Origin: Acidimicrobiia bacterium
GTDB taxonomy: Bacteria > Actinomycetota > Acidimicrobiia > Acidimicrobiales > Poriferisodalaceae
NCBI GenBank assembly: GCA_022822525.1
Contig: JAJEBN010000099.1
Coordinates: 1-64,000, forward strand
Length of the DNA: 64,000 nt
Direction of reading: 5' to 3'
The notes beneath the pieces are model-generated. The model was given only the letters and a program-made list of their open reading frames with translations, was not told the DNA's origin and made no database searches. The translations under genes and the position numbers were made by a program. Below are positions 41,016 to 49,618 of this stretch, one piece after another; within the stretch, counting starts at the first letter, position 1, and each line of letters starts with the position of its first letter.

Positions 41016-41527
41016 CTCGCCGGGCGCTGCTCGGAGGGGCGCCGGGCCATCATCATGTTGGCCACCGAGCGGACCGCCGTGGTGCCGTGCTGGTTGACGA
41101 GCTCGTGGGACATCTTGATGATGCCCCGGTCTGGCTTGGAGCGGCTCGGGCGCAGCTCCAGCACCTCCACCACGAGGGTGAGACGGTCGCCGGGATGCAC
41201 CGGAGCCAGCCAGCGCAGCTCGTCGAGGCCCGGCGAGCCCATGCTCGAGGGCCCCAGCAGATGCTCGCCCAGCAGCCTCATCATGATCGAGCCGGTGTGC
41301 CACCCCGAAGCGATCAGCCGGCCGTACACGGTGTCACGGGCGGCTTCGGGATCGATGTGGAACGGCTGGGGGTCGAACTTGCGGCCGAATTCGATGATCT
41401 CGGTCTCGTCGATCGTCGTCGAGCCGAACGTGAAGCGCTCACCGGCCTCGTAGTCGTCGAACCACCGCTGCGGGCACGGGATGTCGCTGGGCATCGGAAC
41501 AGTCTGGCGGCGCAGGCCGGACATCAC
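41012..41527 (-). CDS. MaoC family dehydratase
   Basis: RWFDDYEAGERFTFGSTTIDETEIIEFGRKFDPQPFHIDPEAA; convergent stop overlap with hydrolase. Confidence 0.88.
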   Translation of the reverse strand: MMSGLRRQTVPMPSDIPCPQRWFDDYEAGERFTFGSTTIDETEIIEFGRKFDPQPFHIDPEAARDTVYGRLIASGWHTGSIMMRLLGEHLLGPSSMGSPGLDELRWLAPVHPGDRLTLVVEVLELRPSRSKPDRGIIKMSHELVNQHGTTAVRSVANMMMARRPSEQRPAS

Positions 41528-41552
41528 CGGACATGTCCGTCGGCCGCGAAGC

Positions 41553-44255
41553 TCAGTGCGCTGCTGAGGACCAGGGGTCGGCGCTGTCGGTGGCCAAGCC
41601 GTAACGCTTGATCGCTTCCGCTGCCGCAGTCGAGTCGATCTCGCCCAGCTCGGCGAGCCGCCACAGAACGGCGACCGTGATGTGCTCGGCGGTGATCTCG
41701 AAGTGCTCCCGCAGGCGGCTGCGGGTGTCGCTGCGCCCGAATCCGTCGGTGCCCAGCGACGTGTAGTCGCGGCCGATCCAGCGCGACACCTGGTCGGGCA
41801 CGGCCCGCATGAAGTCGGTCACTGCGATGACGGGTCCGGTGCCGTCGGCCAGCTGGCGGGTGACGAAGGGCACCTGTTGCGGTTCGTCGGGATGCAGCGT
41901 GTTCCATCGCTCGCACGACAGGGCTTCCTCGCGCAGCGACTTGTACGAGGTGGCGCTCCACAGGTCGACCGCGACGTCATGCTCGGCGGCCAGCAGGTCA
42001 GCCGCCGCCCGGGCGGCGCCCTGTGCCGAACCCGAGAACAGGATCGTGCCCCCGTGCGCGCGGCCCAACGGAGCGGGCGCATAGCGGTACAGCCCGGCCA
42101 GGAGATCTTCGACCGCGAGGTCATCGGGCTCGGGCGGCTGGACGTAGTTCTCGTTGTAGATCGTCAGGTAGTAGAAGATGTCCTCGCCCACGCCGTACAT
42201 GCGCCGGATCCCGTCGCGCACGATCGCCGCAAGCTCGTAGGCAAACGCGGGGTCGTAGGCCTGGCACGGCGGCACGACCGAGGCCAGCAGCGGTGAATGC
42301 CCGTCCTGGTGCTGGAGGCCTTCGCCCATCAGGGTGGTGCGGCCCGCGGTGGCACCCATCAGGAAGCCGCGGCCGCGCATGTCGGCCAGGGCCCAGATCA
42401 TGTCGCCCACTCGCTGGAATCCGAACATCGAATAGAAGGTGTAGAAGGGAACCATCGGCACGCCGCGGCTGGCATAGGACGTCGCAGCAGCGGTGAAGCT
42501 GGCCAGCGCGCCTGCTTCGGTGATGCCCTCTTCGAGGATCTGGCCGTCGATGTGCTCGGTGTAGGACAGCAGCAGGTCGTGGTCGACCGGCTCGTAGAGC
42601 TGTCCCTGGCTGGCGTAGATGCCCAGCTCGCGGAACAGCGAGTCCATCCCGAACGTGCGGGCCTCGTCGGGAATGATCGGCACCACCCGATCGCCGAATC
42701 CTGGCTCGCGTGTCATGGCGCGCAGCATCCGGGTGAACGCCATGGTGGTCGACACCGCCATCGCGCCCGAACCGGCGGCGAATTCCTCAAACGGCTTCGA
42801 GCTGGGCATGGGCAGGCTCTTGCGGCACCAGTTGCGGATGCGCTTGGGCAGCGGGCCGTTGAGTGCCTTGCGCCTGGCCATCAGGTACTCGTGCTCGGCG
42901 CTGCCCGGTTCGGGTCGGCAGTACGGCGGATCGTCGGGATCGAAATCGGTGTCGATCTCCTCATGGAGGCGCAGCCGGTTGCGGATCGTCATGAGCTGGG
43001 TGCGATTCAGCTTCTTGATCTGGTGCGTGGCGTTGCGGGCTTCGAGATCAGGGCCCAGCGACCATCCCTTGACGGTCTTGGTCAGGATGACTGTCGGGCT
43101 GCCCTCGTGCTCCACGGCCGCCTGGTAGGCCGCATAGAGCTTCTTGTAGTCGTGGCCGCCGCGGGGCAGCGTCTGCAGCTCCTCGTCGGAGAGGTGTTGG
43201 ACCATCTCCCGCAGCCGGGGATCGGGGCCGAAGAATCGCTCACGGATGTACTGCCCGCTCTCCACCGAGTAGCGCTGGTACTCGCCGTCGACGGTCTCGT
43301 TCATCTTGTTGAGCAGCACGCCGTCGCGGTCCCGGGCCAGCAGCTCGTCCCAGCGTCCGCCCCAGATCACCTTGATGACGTTCCAGCCTGAGCCGCGGAA
43401 GTTGGCCTCGAGCTCCTGGATGATCTTGCCGTTGCCGCGCACGGGACCGTCGAGCCGCTGCAGGTTGCAGTTGACGACGAAGATGAGGTTGTCGAGCCGT
43501 TCGCGGGCCGCGAGGTGCAGCGCCCCGAGCGTCTCGGGTTCGTCGGTCTCGCCGTCGCCGACGAAACACCACACCTTGGATGCCGCCGTGTTGTCGATGC
43601 GACGGTTGTGCAGGTACCGGTTGAAGCGGGCGTGGTAGATCGCCATGATCGGGCCGAGTCCCATGGACACCGTCGGGAACTCCCAGAATTCGGGCATGAG
43701 ACGGGGGTGGGGATACGACGACAGCCCGGTGCGCCCGATCTCGCGGCGGAAGTGCTCGAGGTCGGTGTCGTCGAGGCGGCCCTCGAGGTAGGCCCGTGCG
43801 TAGATGCCCGGCGCAGCATGGCCCTGGATGTAGATGTGGTCGCCGGGCTCGCCGTCGTCCTTGCCGCGCCAGAAGTGGTTGAAGCCCACGTCGTACAGCG
43901 CCGCTGAGCTGGCGAAGGTGGACAGGTGTCCGCCGATGCCGTCGGCCCACGAGTTGGCATGGGTCACCATCGCGACGGCGTTCCAGCGGATGAAGGCCCG
44001 CAGGCGCTTCTCGATGTCGTCGTCGCCGGGGAACCACGGCTCGTGCTCTGGGGCGATGGTGTTGATGTACGGCGTCGAGACGGTGGCGGGAAAATCGACC
44101 TGCAGTTGGCGGGCCTTGGACATGAGCCGCCGGATGAGAAAGCGCGCCCGGTTCTTGCCCCGCTCCTCGACGACTGCGGCGAAGGACTGCAGCCAGTCGT
44201 CGGTCTCGTCGGGGTCGATGTCGGGAATCTGCTCATGCAGCCCGTCGAACAGCAT
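41553..44255 (-). CDS. aceE: Pyruvate dehydrogenase E1 component, homodimeric type
   Basis: 900 aa; GDGETDEPETLGALHLAARERLDNLIFVVNCNLQRLDGPVRGNGKIIQELE, TPYINTIAPEHEPWFPGDDDIEKRLR. Confidence 0.95.
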   Translation of the reverse strand: MLFDGLHEQIPDIDPDETDDWLQSFAAVVEERGKNRARFLIRRLMSKARQLQVDFPATVSTPYINTIAPEHEPWFPGDDDIEKRLRAFIRWNAVAMVTHANSWADGIGGHLSTFASSAALYDVGFNHFWRGKDDGEPGDHIYIQGHAAPGIYARAYLEGRLDDTDLEHFRREIGRTGLSSYPHPRLMPEFWEFPTVSMGLGPIMAIYHARFNRYLHNRRIDNTAASKVWCFVGDGETDEPETLGALHLAARERLDNLIFVVNCNLQRLDGPVRGNGKIIQELEANFRGSGWNVIKVIWGGRWDELLARDRDGVLLNKMNETVDGEYQRYSVESGQYIRERFFGPDPRLREMVQHLSDEELQTLPRGGHDYKKLYAAYQAAVEHEGSPTVILTKTVKGWSLGPDLEARNATHQIKKLNRTQLMTIRNRLRLHEEIDTDFDPDDPPYCRPEPGSAEHEYLMARRKALNGPLPKRIRNWCRKSLPMPSSKPFEEFAAGSGAMAVSTTMAFTRMLRAMTREPGFGDRVVPIIPDEARTFGMDSLFRELGIYASQGQLYEPVDHDLLLSYTEHIDGQILEEGITEAGALASFTAAATSYASRGVPMVPFYTFYSMFGFQRVGDMIWALADMRGRGFLMGATAGRTTLMGEGLQHQDGHSPLLASVVPPCQAYDPAFAYELAAIVRDGIRRMYGVGEDIFYYLTIYNENYVQPPEPDDLAVEDLLAGLYRYAPAPLGRAHGGTILFSGSAQGAARAAADLLAAEHDVAVDLWSATSYKSLREEALSCERWNTLHPDEPQQVPFVTRQLADGTGPVIAVTDFMRAVPDQVSRWIGRDYTSLGTDGFGRSDTRSRLREHFEITAEHITVAVLWRLAELGEIDSTAAAEAIKRYGLATDSADPWSSAAH

Positions 44256-44276
44256 GGGTTCTAGTGTCGCACCTAG

Positions 44277-45344
44277 ATGAGCCAGATATCGAACGCGGCA
44301 ACGCGAGAGGTCTTCACCGACGGTTCCTGCCTCGGCAACCCGGGTCCCGGCGGCTGGGCGTATGTCGTCGACGCGGGACCGTGGGAGTGCGGTCACGAAC
44401 CCGCCACGACGAACCAGCGGATGGAGCTCACGGCCGCGGCCCGCGCGGTCGAATCGCTGGACGGACCGTTGCGCATCGTGAGCGACTCCACCTACGTGGT
44501 CAAGTGCTTCACCGACGAGTGGTGGAAGGGCTGGCATCGCCGAAACTGGCTGAACTCCAAGAAGGAACCTGTGGCCAACCGGGATCTGTGGGAGCCGTTC
44601 ATCGACGCTGTGCGGGCACGCGGCGATATCTCCTTCGCCTGGGTGAAAGGCCATGCAGGCCAGCGGCTGAATTCCGCCGCGGACGCCTTGGCGGTGCACG
44701 CGGCAGGCGCCGGTGGGGGCCTGCGAGGCGGCCGATTCGACGACGGCGTGCTCGATCAGCTCGCCGATCCACGATCGGTGCCGGGTGATCCTGGCCCGCA
44801 GGCGGCCGGCGGCCTCGCGACCTCCGGCGAGAGCAGCGAGATCACCGGCCATGGTCTTGCCGTGCTGGGCCACCGCCCGCCCGAGCTCGGCGGCTACAAC
44901 GAGAATCCGATCTCTCGCAGGGTGCTGCGCCAGCTCAGTGACGTGCTGGTCGCCAAGCGTGAGATGCAGCCCGATCTCGTGGTTGCCAGCGGTCTCGGCC
45001 TCGGCGCCGAGACAATCGGCGCCGAGGCAGCGCTCGCGGCCGGAGTGCCCTACGTCGTCGTGCTCGCCTTCGAGGGCCTCGACGCCCGCTGGCCTGCATC
45101 GGCACGTCGCCGTTTCGCCGAACTGCGCCAGCAGGCCATGGGGGAGTTCGTGCTGGCCGCCACGGCACCGGTCGACGGCGAAGCGTTCGGCAAGGCAATG
45201 CGCCGCCGCGACACTTGGTTCATGCGCAATTGCAACGAGGCGCTCCTCGTGCGGCGACCCGATGACCGCACCCTCGCGGACCTCCACCGGCGACTCGAGG
45301 AGGTGTTCGACGGCGATGTCTGGGTGATCGAACCCGGGGACTGA
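44277..45344 (+). CDS. rnhA: RNase HI domain fused to a YpsA/DUF1273-like SLOG domain
   Basis: RNase H catalytic motifs (FTDGSCLGNPGPGGW, MELTAA, SDSTYV, GHAGQRLNSAADALA), then GHRPPELGGYNENPISRRVLRQL...VASGLGLGAETIGAEAALAAGVPYVVVLAF. Confidence 0.85.
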   Translation: MSQISNAATREVFTDGSCLGNPGPGGWAYVVDAGPWECGHEPATTNQRMELTAAARAVESLDGPLRIVSDSTYVVKCFTDEWWKGWHRRNWLNSKKEPVANRDLWEPFIDAVRARGDISFAWVKGHAGQRLNSAADALAVHAAGAGGGLRGGRFDDGVLDQLADPRSVPGDPGPQAAGGLATSGESSEITGHGLAVLGHRPPELGGYNENPISRRVLRQLSDVLVAKREMQPDLVVASGLGLGAETIGAEAALAAGVPYVVVLAFEGLDARWPASARRRFAELRQQAMGEFVLAATAPVDGEAFGKAMRRRDTWFMRNCNEALLVRRPDDRTLADLHRRLEEVFDGDVWVIEPGD

Positions 45345-45387
45345 TCGCCGCGGCGGTGTTCGCGTGGGCTTGCTGGGAGGGCGCCGC

Positions 45388-45851
45388 TCAGGCTGCGTCG
45401 TCGTCGGGGCCGTTCTCGACCAGGGCAGCCAACCGCTCGAGCGTCTTCTCCATATTCTGCACGTTCTTGCGGTGAGCCCCGATGAGCTCGATGCTGCGCG
45501 GCAGCTTCGCCGTTCCCCACTCGAAGGTCTCGCGCACGAGCGTGCAGCCGCCGTCTTGGGGTTCGAGCTCGTAGCGCCAGCGCTGACCTTGCCAGTGCGC
45601 CCAAGCAATCAGGCGATTCTCTTCGAATTCCAGGACGCGGTTCTTCACGGTGTAGCGGATGCCGACGTTGATGCGCATCGAGAACGTGCTGCCGAGCGTG
45701 AGCGGGGCGTTGCTGGTGGTCAGCTTGGCCAACGTCCCCGAGCCGTCGATCTCGCGGTGGCGGCTGGGATCAGTCAGCACGGCGAAGATCTTCTCCGCAG
45801 GAGCGGCAATCAACCTCTCGACGCTGACGAGGCGTTCCTCGCTGCGCTTCA
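45388..45851 (-). CDS. SRPBCC (polyketide cyclase/START-like) family protein
   Basis: VERLIAAPAEKIFAVLTDPSRHREIDGSGTL; GTG start at 45851. Confidence 0.85.
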
Positions 45852-45860
45852 CGGCCGCAA

Positions 45861-46487
45861 CTATGCGGGTGACAGGGCGTCGGACACGATGTCGGGCGGC
45901 GGAGCACCGCCACCGCGTTCGGTGCTGCCGTCGGCGCGCACGAGGACCCACCGGGGCTGGGAACTCACACCGAACTGTCCCCACAGCTCGCCGTCTTCGT
46001 TGGAGACTTGCGGAACGTCACCCAACTGGTGCTTGGCGACGAAGCTGCGGTAGGAGTCCTGGGAGTCGCCTCCGGGAACCCCGACGATCACCAGATTCTC
46101 GCCGTGCTCCTGCTTCAGCGCTGCGACCGCAGGCGCTTCACGATTGCACGCCGGTCACCACGGCGCCCAGAACCACAGCAAGACGTCGTTCCCGGCGGTC
46201 ATGGCGAAGTCGAATTGCTGCCCATCGAGCAGAGCGCCTTGAAGCTGCAGGATCTCTGCTCGCGTCTCGGCGGGTGCCGCAGCAGCAGCGGTCGTCGCAG
46301 CGGCTTGGTCGGCGGCCGAGCCGGCCGGCGCCGCGGTGGTCGCAGGAGTCGCTGCGGGGTCTGCTGCGGCTGCCGTCGCAGGCGGCTGCTGCGTCACGCT
46401 GCCGTCGTCGCCGCACCCGGCCAAGATGCCCAAGCAGATCAACGTCGTCGCCGCGGTGACAGCGCCTCGAGAGCGCAGCAATTTCAC
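45861..46487 (-). CDS. Thioredoxin/TlpA-like lipoprotein, selenoprotein; in-frame UGA at 46157-46155 read as Sec (codon 111 of 208)
   Basis: Continuous frame across one TGA: ...DVLLWFWAPW-U-PACNREAPAVAALKQEHGENLVIVGV...SSQPRWVLV; lipobox LAGC; Sec occupies the first position of the CXXC active site. Confidence 0.87.
46118..46136 (-). promoter_or_regulatory. Bacterial SECIS-like hairpin GCG(C)CUGC-GGUC-GCAGCGC, loop 26 nt 3' of the UGA
   Basis: 3 bp + 1-nt bulge + 4 bp with GGUC loop, as in the recalled E. coli fdhF SECIS layout. Confidence 0.72.
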
Positions 46488-46493
46488 GGTGTG

Positions 46494-46499
46494 AGCCTA
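46494..46499 (-). promoter_or_regulatory. Putative leaderless -10 element TAGGCT, 6 nt upstream of GTG (46487)
   Basis: TANNNT hexamer at recurrent spacing. Confidence 0.5.
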
Positions 46500-46541
46500 C
46501 CTGGGGGCTGATCGGCGATAGGGCGGATTACATTCGTCGGC

Positions 46542-46631
46542 GTGAGCACCCGGGCGCTGCTTGGCTTGGCGCTCGCCACCGGCATTGTCATCCTGGTGGC
46601 GTTCGCCGTCCGCGTGCTGACGTGGCCGTAG
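46542..46631 (+). CDS. Possible 29-aa single-TM miniprotein (MSTRALLGLALATGIVILVAFAVRVLTWP)
   Basis: GTG-initiated short ORF with TACATT -10-like element 7 nt upstream. Confidence 0.35.
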   Translation: MSTRALLGLALATGIVILVAFAVRVLTWP

Positions 46632-46712
46632 AGGCTGAGTCGGCAGGCGACGCCGTGGCCCGAGTGCTCCCGGCGCAAACGGACAGGCAGGGCGGCGTAC
46701 CCTCGTCGCGCG

Positions 46713-48176
46713 ATGGCAGAGGAAGCGATGAACGGCGAGACGAGTGCCCCGGTTCGCTACGACCTCGTGGTAATCGGCGGGGGACCGGCGGGCTACGGAG
46801 CGGCGCTGTATGCCGGGGCCGCGGGCATGAAAGTCGCGCTGGTGGAACGGGACCGGCTGGGCGGAACGTGCCTGCACCGCGGCTGCATACCGGCGAAGGA
46901 ATTGCTGGAGACCGCAGCGGTCTGGCGCACCGTCGGCGATGCAGCCACGTTCGGCGTGAATGTCGCTCCCCCGGAGCTGGACTTCAGCGTTTCGCAGGAC
47001 CGTAAGCAGCGCATCGTGGACGGCCTCGAGGCTGGCGTGAAGGGCCTGCTTCGCCGCCGCAAGGTCACCGTCTTGGAGGGCACCGGTCGGCTGGCGGCAG
47101 ACCGATCCGTCGTCGTGGACAACGACGAGTCAGGCTCGCAGACCCTCCTCGGCGACCATGTTCTGCTTGCGGCTGGCTCGGTGCCCATCACGCTGCCCGG
47201 ATTCGACCGCGACTCCTCGCTGGTCATGACGTCCGATGAGGTCCTGGCGCTGGATGAGATCCCGAGCCGCGTGGCGGTGATAGGCGGCGGTGCCATCGGA
47301 TGCGAATTCGCGTCGATGCTCGCCGACCTGGGTGCGGAGGTGACGGTGCTGGAGTACGCCGGCCAGATCGTCCCCGGGGTCGATACCGACATCGCCAAGG
47401 CGTTGACGCGGGCGTTCTCCAAGCGAGGCATCAAGGTGCTCACCGGATGCCGGGTCACCGGCCACACACCGCTCGAGGGCGGCGGCACGACCGTGCTGTA
47501 CACGACGGGCGAATCCTCCGACGGCGACGATGACTCGGCCGGACTGGACGTGGACGCTGTCGTCGTGTCGGTGGGCCGCAGGCCGTATCCGGACCATCTC
47601 GGGCTCGACGACACCGAAGTCAAGCTGGACGAACGTCGCTTCGTGATCGCCGACGAGCGGTGTCGCACGTCGATGGCCGGTGTCTACGCCGTCGGAGACC
47701 TCATCAACACGCCGCAGCTCGCCCACGTCGGGTTTGCCGAGGCCATCGTCGCCGTGCAGGACATCTTGGGCGAGGAACCCGCGCCGGTGGACTATGCCAA
47801 CGTGCCGTGGGCCATCTACTGCCATCCCGAGGTGGCCTTCGCGGGGCTGTCCGAGACTGCGGCCCGCGAGGCCGGCTACGACGTGGTGACCTCCAAGCAC
47901 CGCTACAGCGGCAACTCGCGCGCCATGATCGTCAACGACACCGAGGGCCTGGTCAAGATCGTGGCTGAGCGCGAGAGCGACGGGACCGCCGGGCGCGTGC
48001 TCGGCGTTCACATGATGGGCCCCTGGGTCACCGAGCAGCTCGGTCAGGGCTACTTGGCGGTCAACTGGGAGGCCACCGTCGCCGAGGTCGCCGCCTTGGT
48101 GCAACCCCATCCGACGCTCTCAGAGCTGTTCGGCGAGACCATGCTGTCGCTCACGGGACGGGGGCTGCACGGATGA
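46713..48176 (+). CDS. lpdA: Dihydrolipoyl dehydrogenase (E3)
   Basis: DLVVIGGGPAGYGAALYA, GGTCLHRGCIPAKELLE redox disulfide, HPHPTLSE-like C-term (QPHPTLSELF). Confidence 0.95.
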   Translation: MAEEAMNGETSAPVRYDLVVIGGGPAGYGAALYAGAAGMKVALVERDRLGGTCLHRGCIPAKELLETAAVWRTVGDAATFGVNVAPPELDFSVSQDRKQRIVDGLEAGVKGLLRRRKVTVLEGTGRLAADRSVVVDNDESGSQTLLGDHVLLAAGSVPITLPGFDRDSSLVMTSDEVLALDEIPSRVAVIGGGAIGCEFASMLADLGAEVTVLEYAGQIVPGVDTDIAKALTRAFSKRGIKVLTGCRVTGHTPLEGGGTTVLYTTGESSDGDDDSAGLDVDAVVVSVGRRPYPDHLGLDDTEVKLDERRFVIADERCRTSMAGVYAVGDLINTPQLAHVGFAEAIVAVQDILGEEPAPVDYANVPWAIYCHPEVAFAGLSETAAREAGYDVVTSKHRYSGNSRAMIVNDTEGLVKIVAERESDGTAGRVLGVHMMGPWVTEQLGQGYLAVNWEATVAEVAALVQPHPTLSELFGETMLSLTGRGLHG

Positions 48177-48215
48177 GCGCAGCATCGGGCGCCGCACGCC
48201 GGACGGGGCGGCGAG

Positions 48216-49613
48216 ATGGCTGACCTGGTGCTGCCCCAGCTCGGCGAGACGGTCACCGAGGGAACGATCACCCGCTGGTTCAAGGGTGTGGGCGACTCCA
48301 TCGAGGTGGGCGAGATGCTCTATGAGGTCTCCACCGACAAGGTCGACAGCGAGGTGCCCTCGCCGATGGCTGGCGTCATCTCCGAGATACGCGTGCCCGA
48401 GGGCGAGACGGTGGACGTGGGCACGGTCCTGGCCCTCGTCGAGGTCTCCGAGGGGGCCGAAACGCCGGCGCCGCCCGTCGCAGCCGGTGCAGCCGGCGCA
48501 ACCGAGTCCCGGCCCATGCCGGCACCGCCACCCGAGACGGCCCCCGCCGCTGCGACTCCGCTACCTGCGCCTGCACCTGTCGCCGCGCCGGTGGCCGCGG
48601 CCGCTCCGAACGACAGCGCACCAGATAGGCCGGGATCGCACAACGGCGGCCGCTTGCTGTCACCGGTCGTGAGGCGGCTGGTGCGCGAGCACGACCTTGA
48701 TCCGGCCAGTCTCGTCGCCACCGGCGTGGGCGGCCGAATCACCCGATCCGACGTGCTCAACGCCATCGATGACCAGCAGCGTTCCGCAGCCGCAACGGCC
48801 GCCGCCACAGCACCGCCTGCCGCAGATCGAGTGTCGGCACCCGGCCCGCCTCTGGTGCCGGCGCCCGTCGCAGCCGCCGCTGCCGCCGGATGGACAGACG
48901 GCGATTCCCGCTTCGAGGCCTTCAACAACATTCGACGCCGGACCGGCGAGCACATGGTGCACTCGGTTGCCACGTCTCCCCATGCGCTCACGATTGTCGA
49001 GGTCGACTACGAGAATGTCGAGCAGGTACGCCGTGCACATCGCGAGGCGTGGCGGGCATCGGAAGGCTTCAGCCTCACCTACCTGCCGTTCATCGTGGCG
49101 GCGGTGACCGACGCACTGGGCCACTGGCCGCGGCTGAACGCATCCGTCGAAGAGGGTGGCCTGCGACTGTGGCGGCGCCGCAATGTGGGTGTTGCGGTGG
49201 ATCTCAGCTACGACGGGCTCATCGTGCCGGTGCTGCGCGATGCCGACTCGCTGAGCCTGCGCGGCGTCGCGCGCACGATGAACGAGCTGGCGGGGCGTGC
49301 ACGAGAGAAGCGTCTGACGCCCGATGACATCACCGGCGGCACTTTCACGATCTCCAACAACGGCTCATTCGGCACCTACACCACCGCCGCCATCATCAAC
49401 CAGCCCCAGGTTGCGGTGCTCTCCACCGACGGCGTCGCCCGCCGGCCGGTCGTGGTGACGGATCGGTTCGGCAACGAGAGCATCGTCATCCACTCGGTAG
49501 GCCACCTGGCGATGGGCTGGGATCACCGGGCGTTCGACGGCAGCTATGCCGCCGGCTTTCTGGGGCACGTCCGCCAGATGCTCGAACAGCACGACTGGGG
49601 AGCGGAGCTCTGA
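48216..49613 (+). CDS. 2-oxo acid dehydrogenase dihydrolipoamide acyltransferase (E2)
   Basis: Lipoyl site EVSTDKVDSEVPSP, Pro/Ala linker, E3-binding region LLSPVVRRLVREHDLDPASL, HRAFDGSYAAGFL catalytic motif. Confidence 0.94.
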   Translation: MADLVLPQLGETVTEGTITRWFKGVGDSIEVGEMLYEVSTDKVDSEVPSPMAGVISEIRVPEGETVDVGTVLALVEVSEGAETPAPPVAAGAAGATESRPMPAPPPETAPAAATPLPAPAPVAAPVAAAAPNDSAPDRPGSHNGGRLLSPVVRRLVREHDLDPASLVATGVGGRITRSDVLNAIDDQQRSAAATAAATAPPAADRVSAPGPPLVPAPVAAAAAAGWTDGDSRFEAFNNIRRRTGEHMVHSVATSPHALTIVEVDYENVEQVRRAHREAWRASEGFSLTYLPFIVAAVTDALGHWPRLNASVEEGGLRLWRRRNVGVAVDLSYDGLIVPVLRDADSLSLRGVARTMNELAGRAREKRLTPDDITGGTFTISNNGSFGTYTTAAIINQPQVAVLSTDGVARRPVVVTDRFGNESIVIHSVGHLAMGWDHRAFDGSYAAGFLGHVRQMLEQHDWGAEL

Positions 49614-49618
49614 GGCTG

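Noticed and set aside
41553-45608. 1351-aa version of AceE extending through the RNase H-SLOG gene
   Set aside because: AceE homology begins at MLFDGLHEQIPDIDPDETDDW (44255); the upstream 451 codons are antisense to a real gene
46155-46157. In-frame TGA interpreted as two separate ORFs or a pseudogene
   Set aside because: UGA replaces exactly the first catalytic Cys of a thioredoxin motif and is followed by a SECIS-like hairpin
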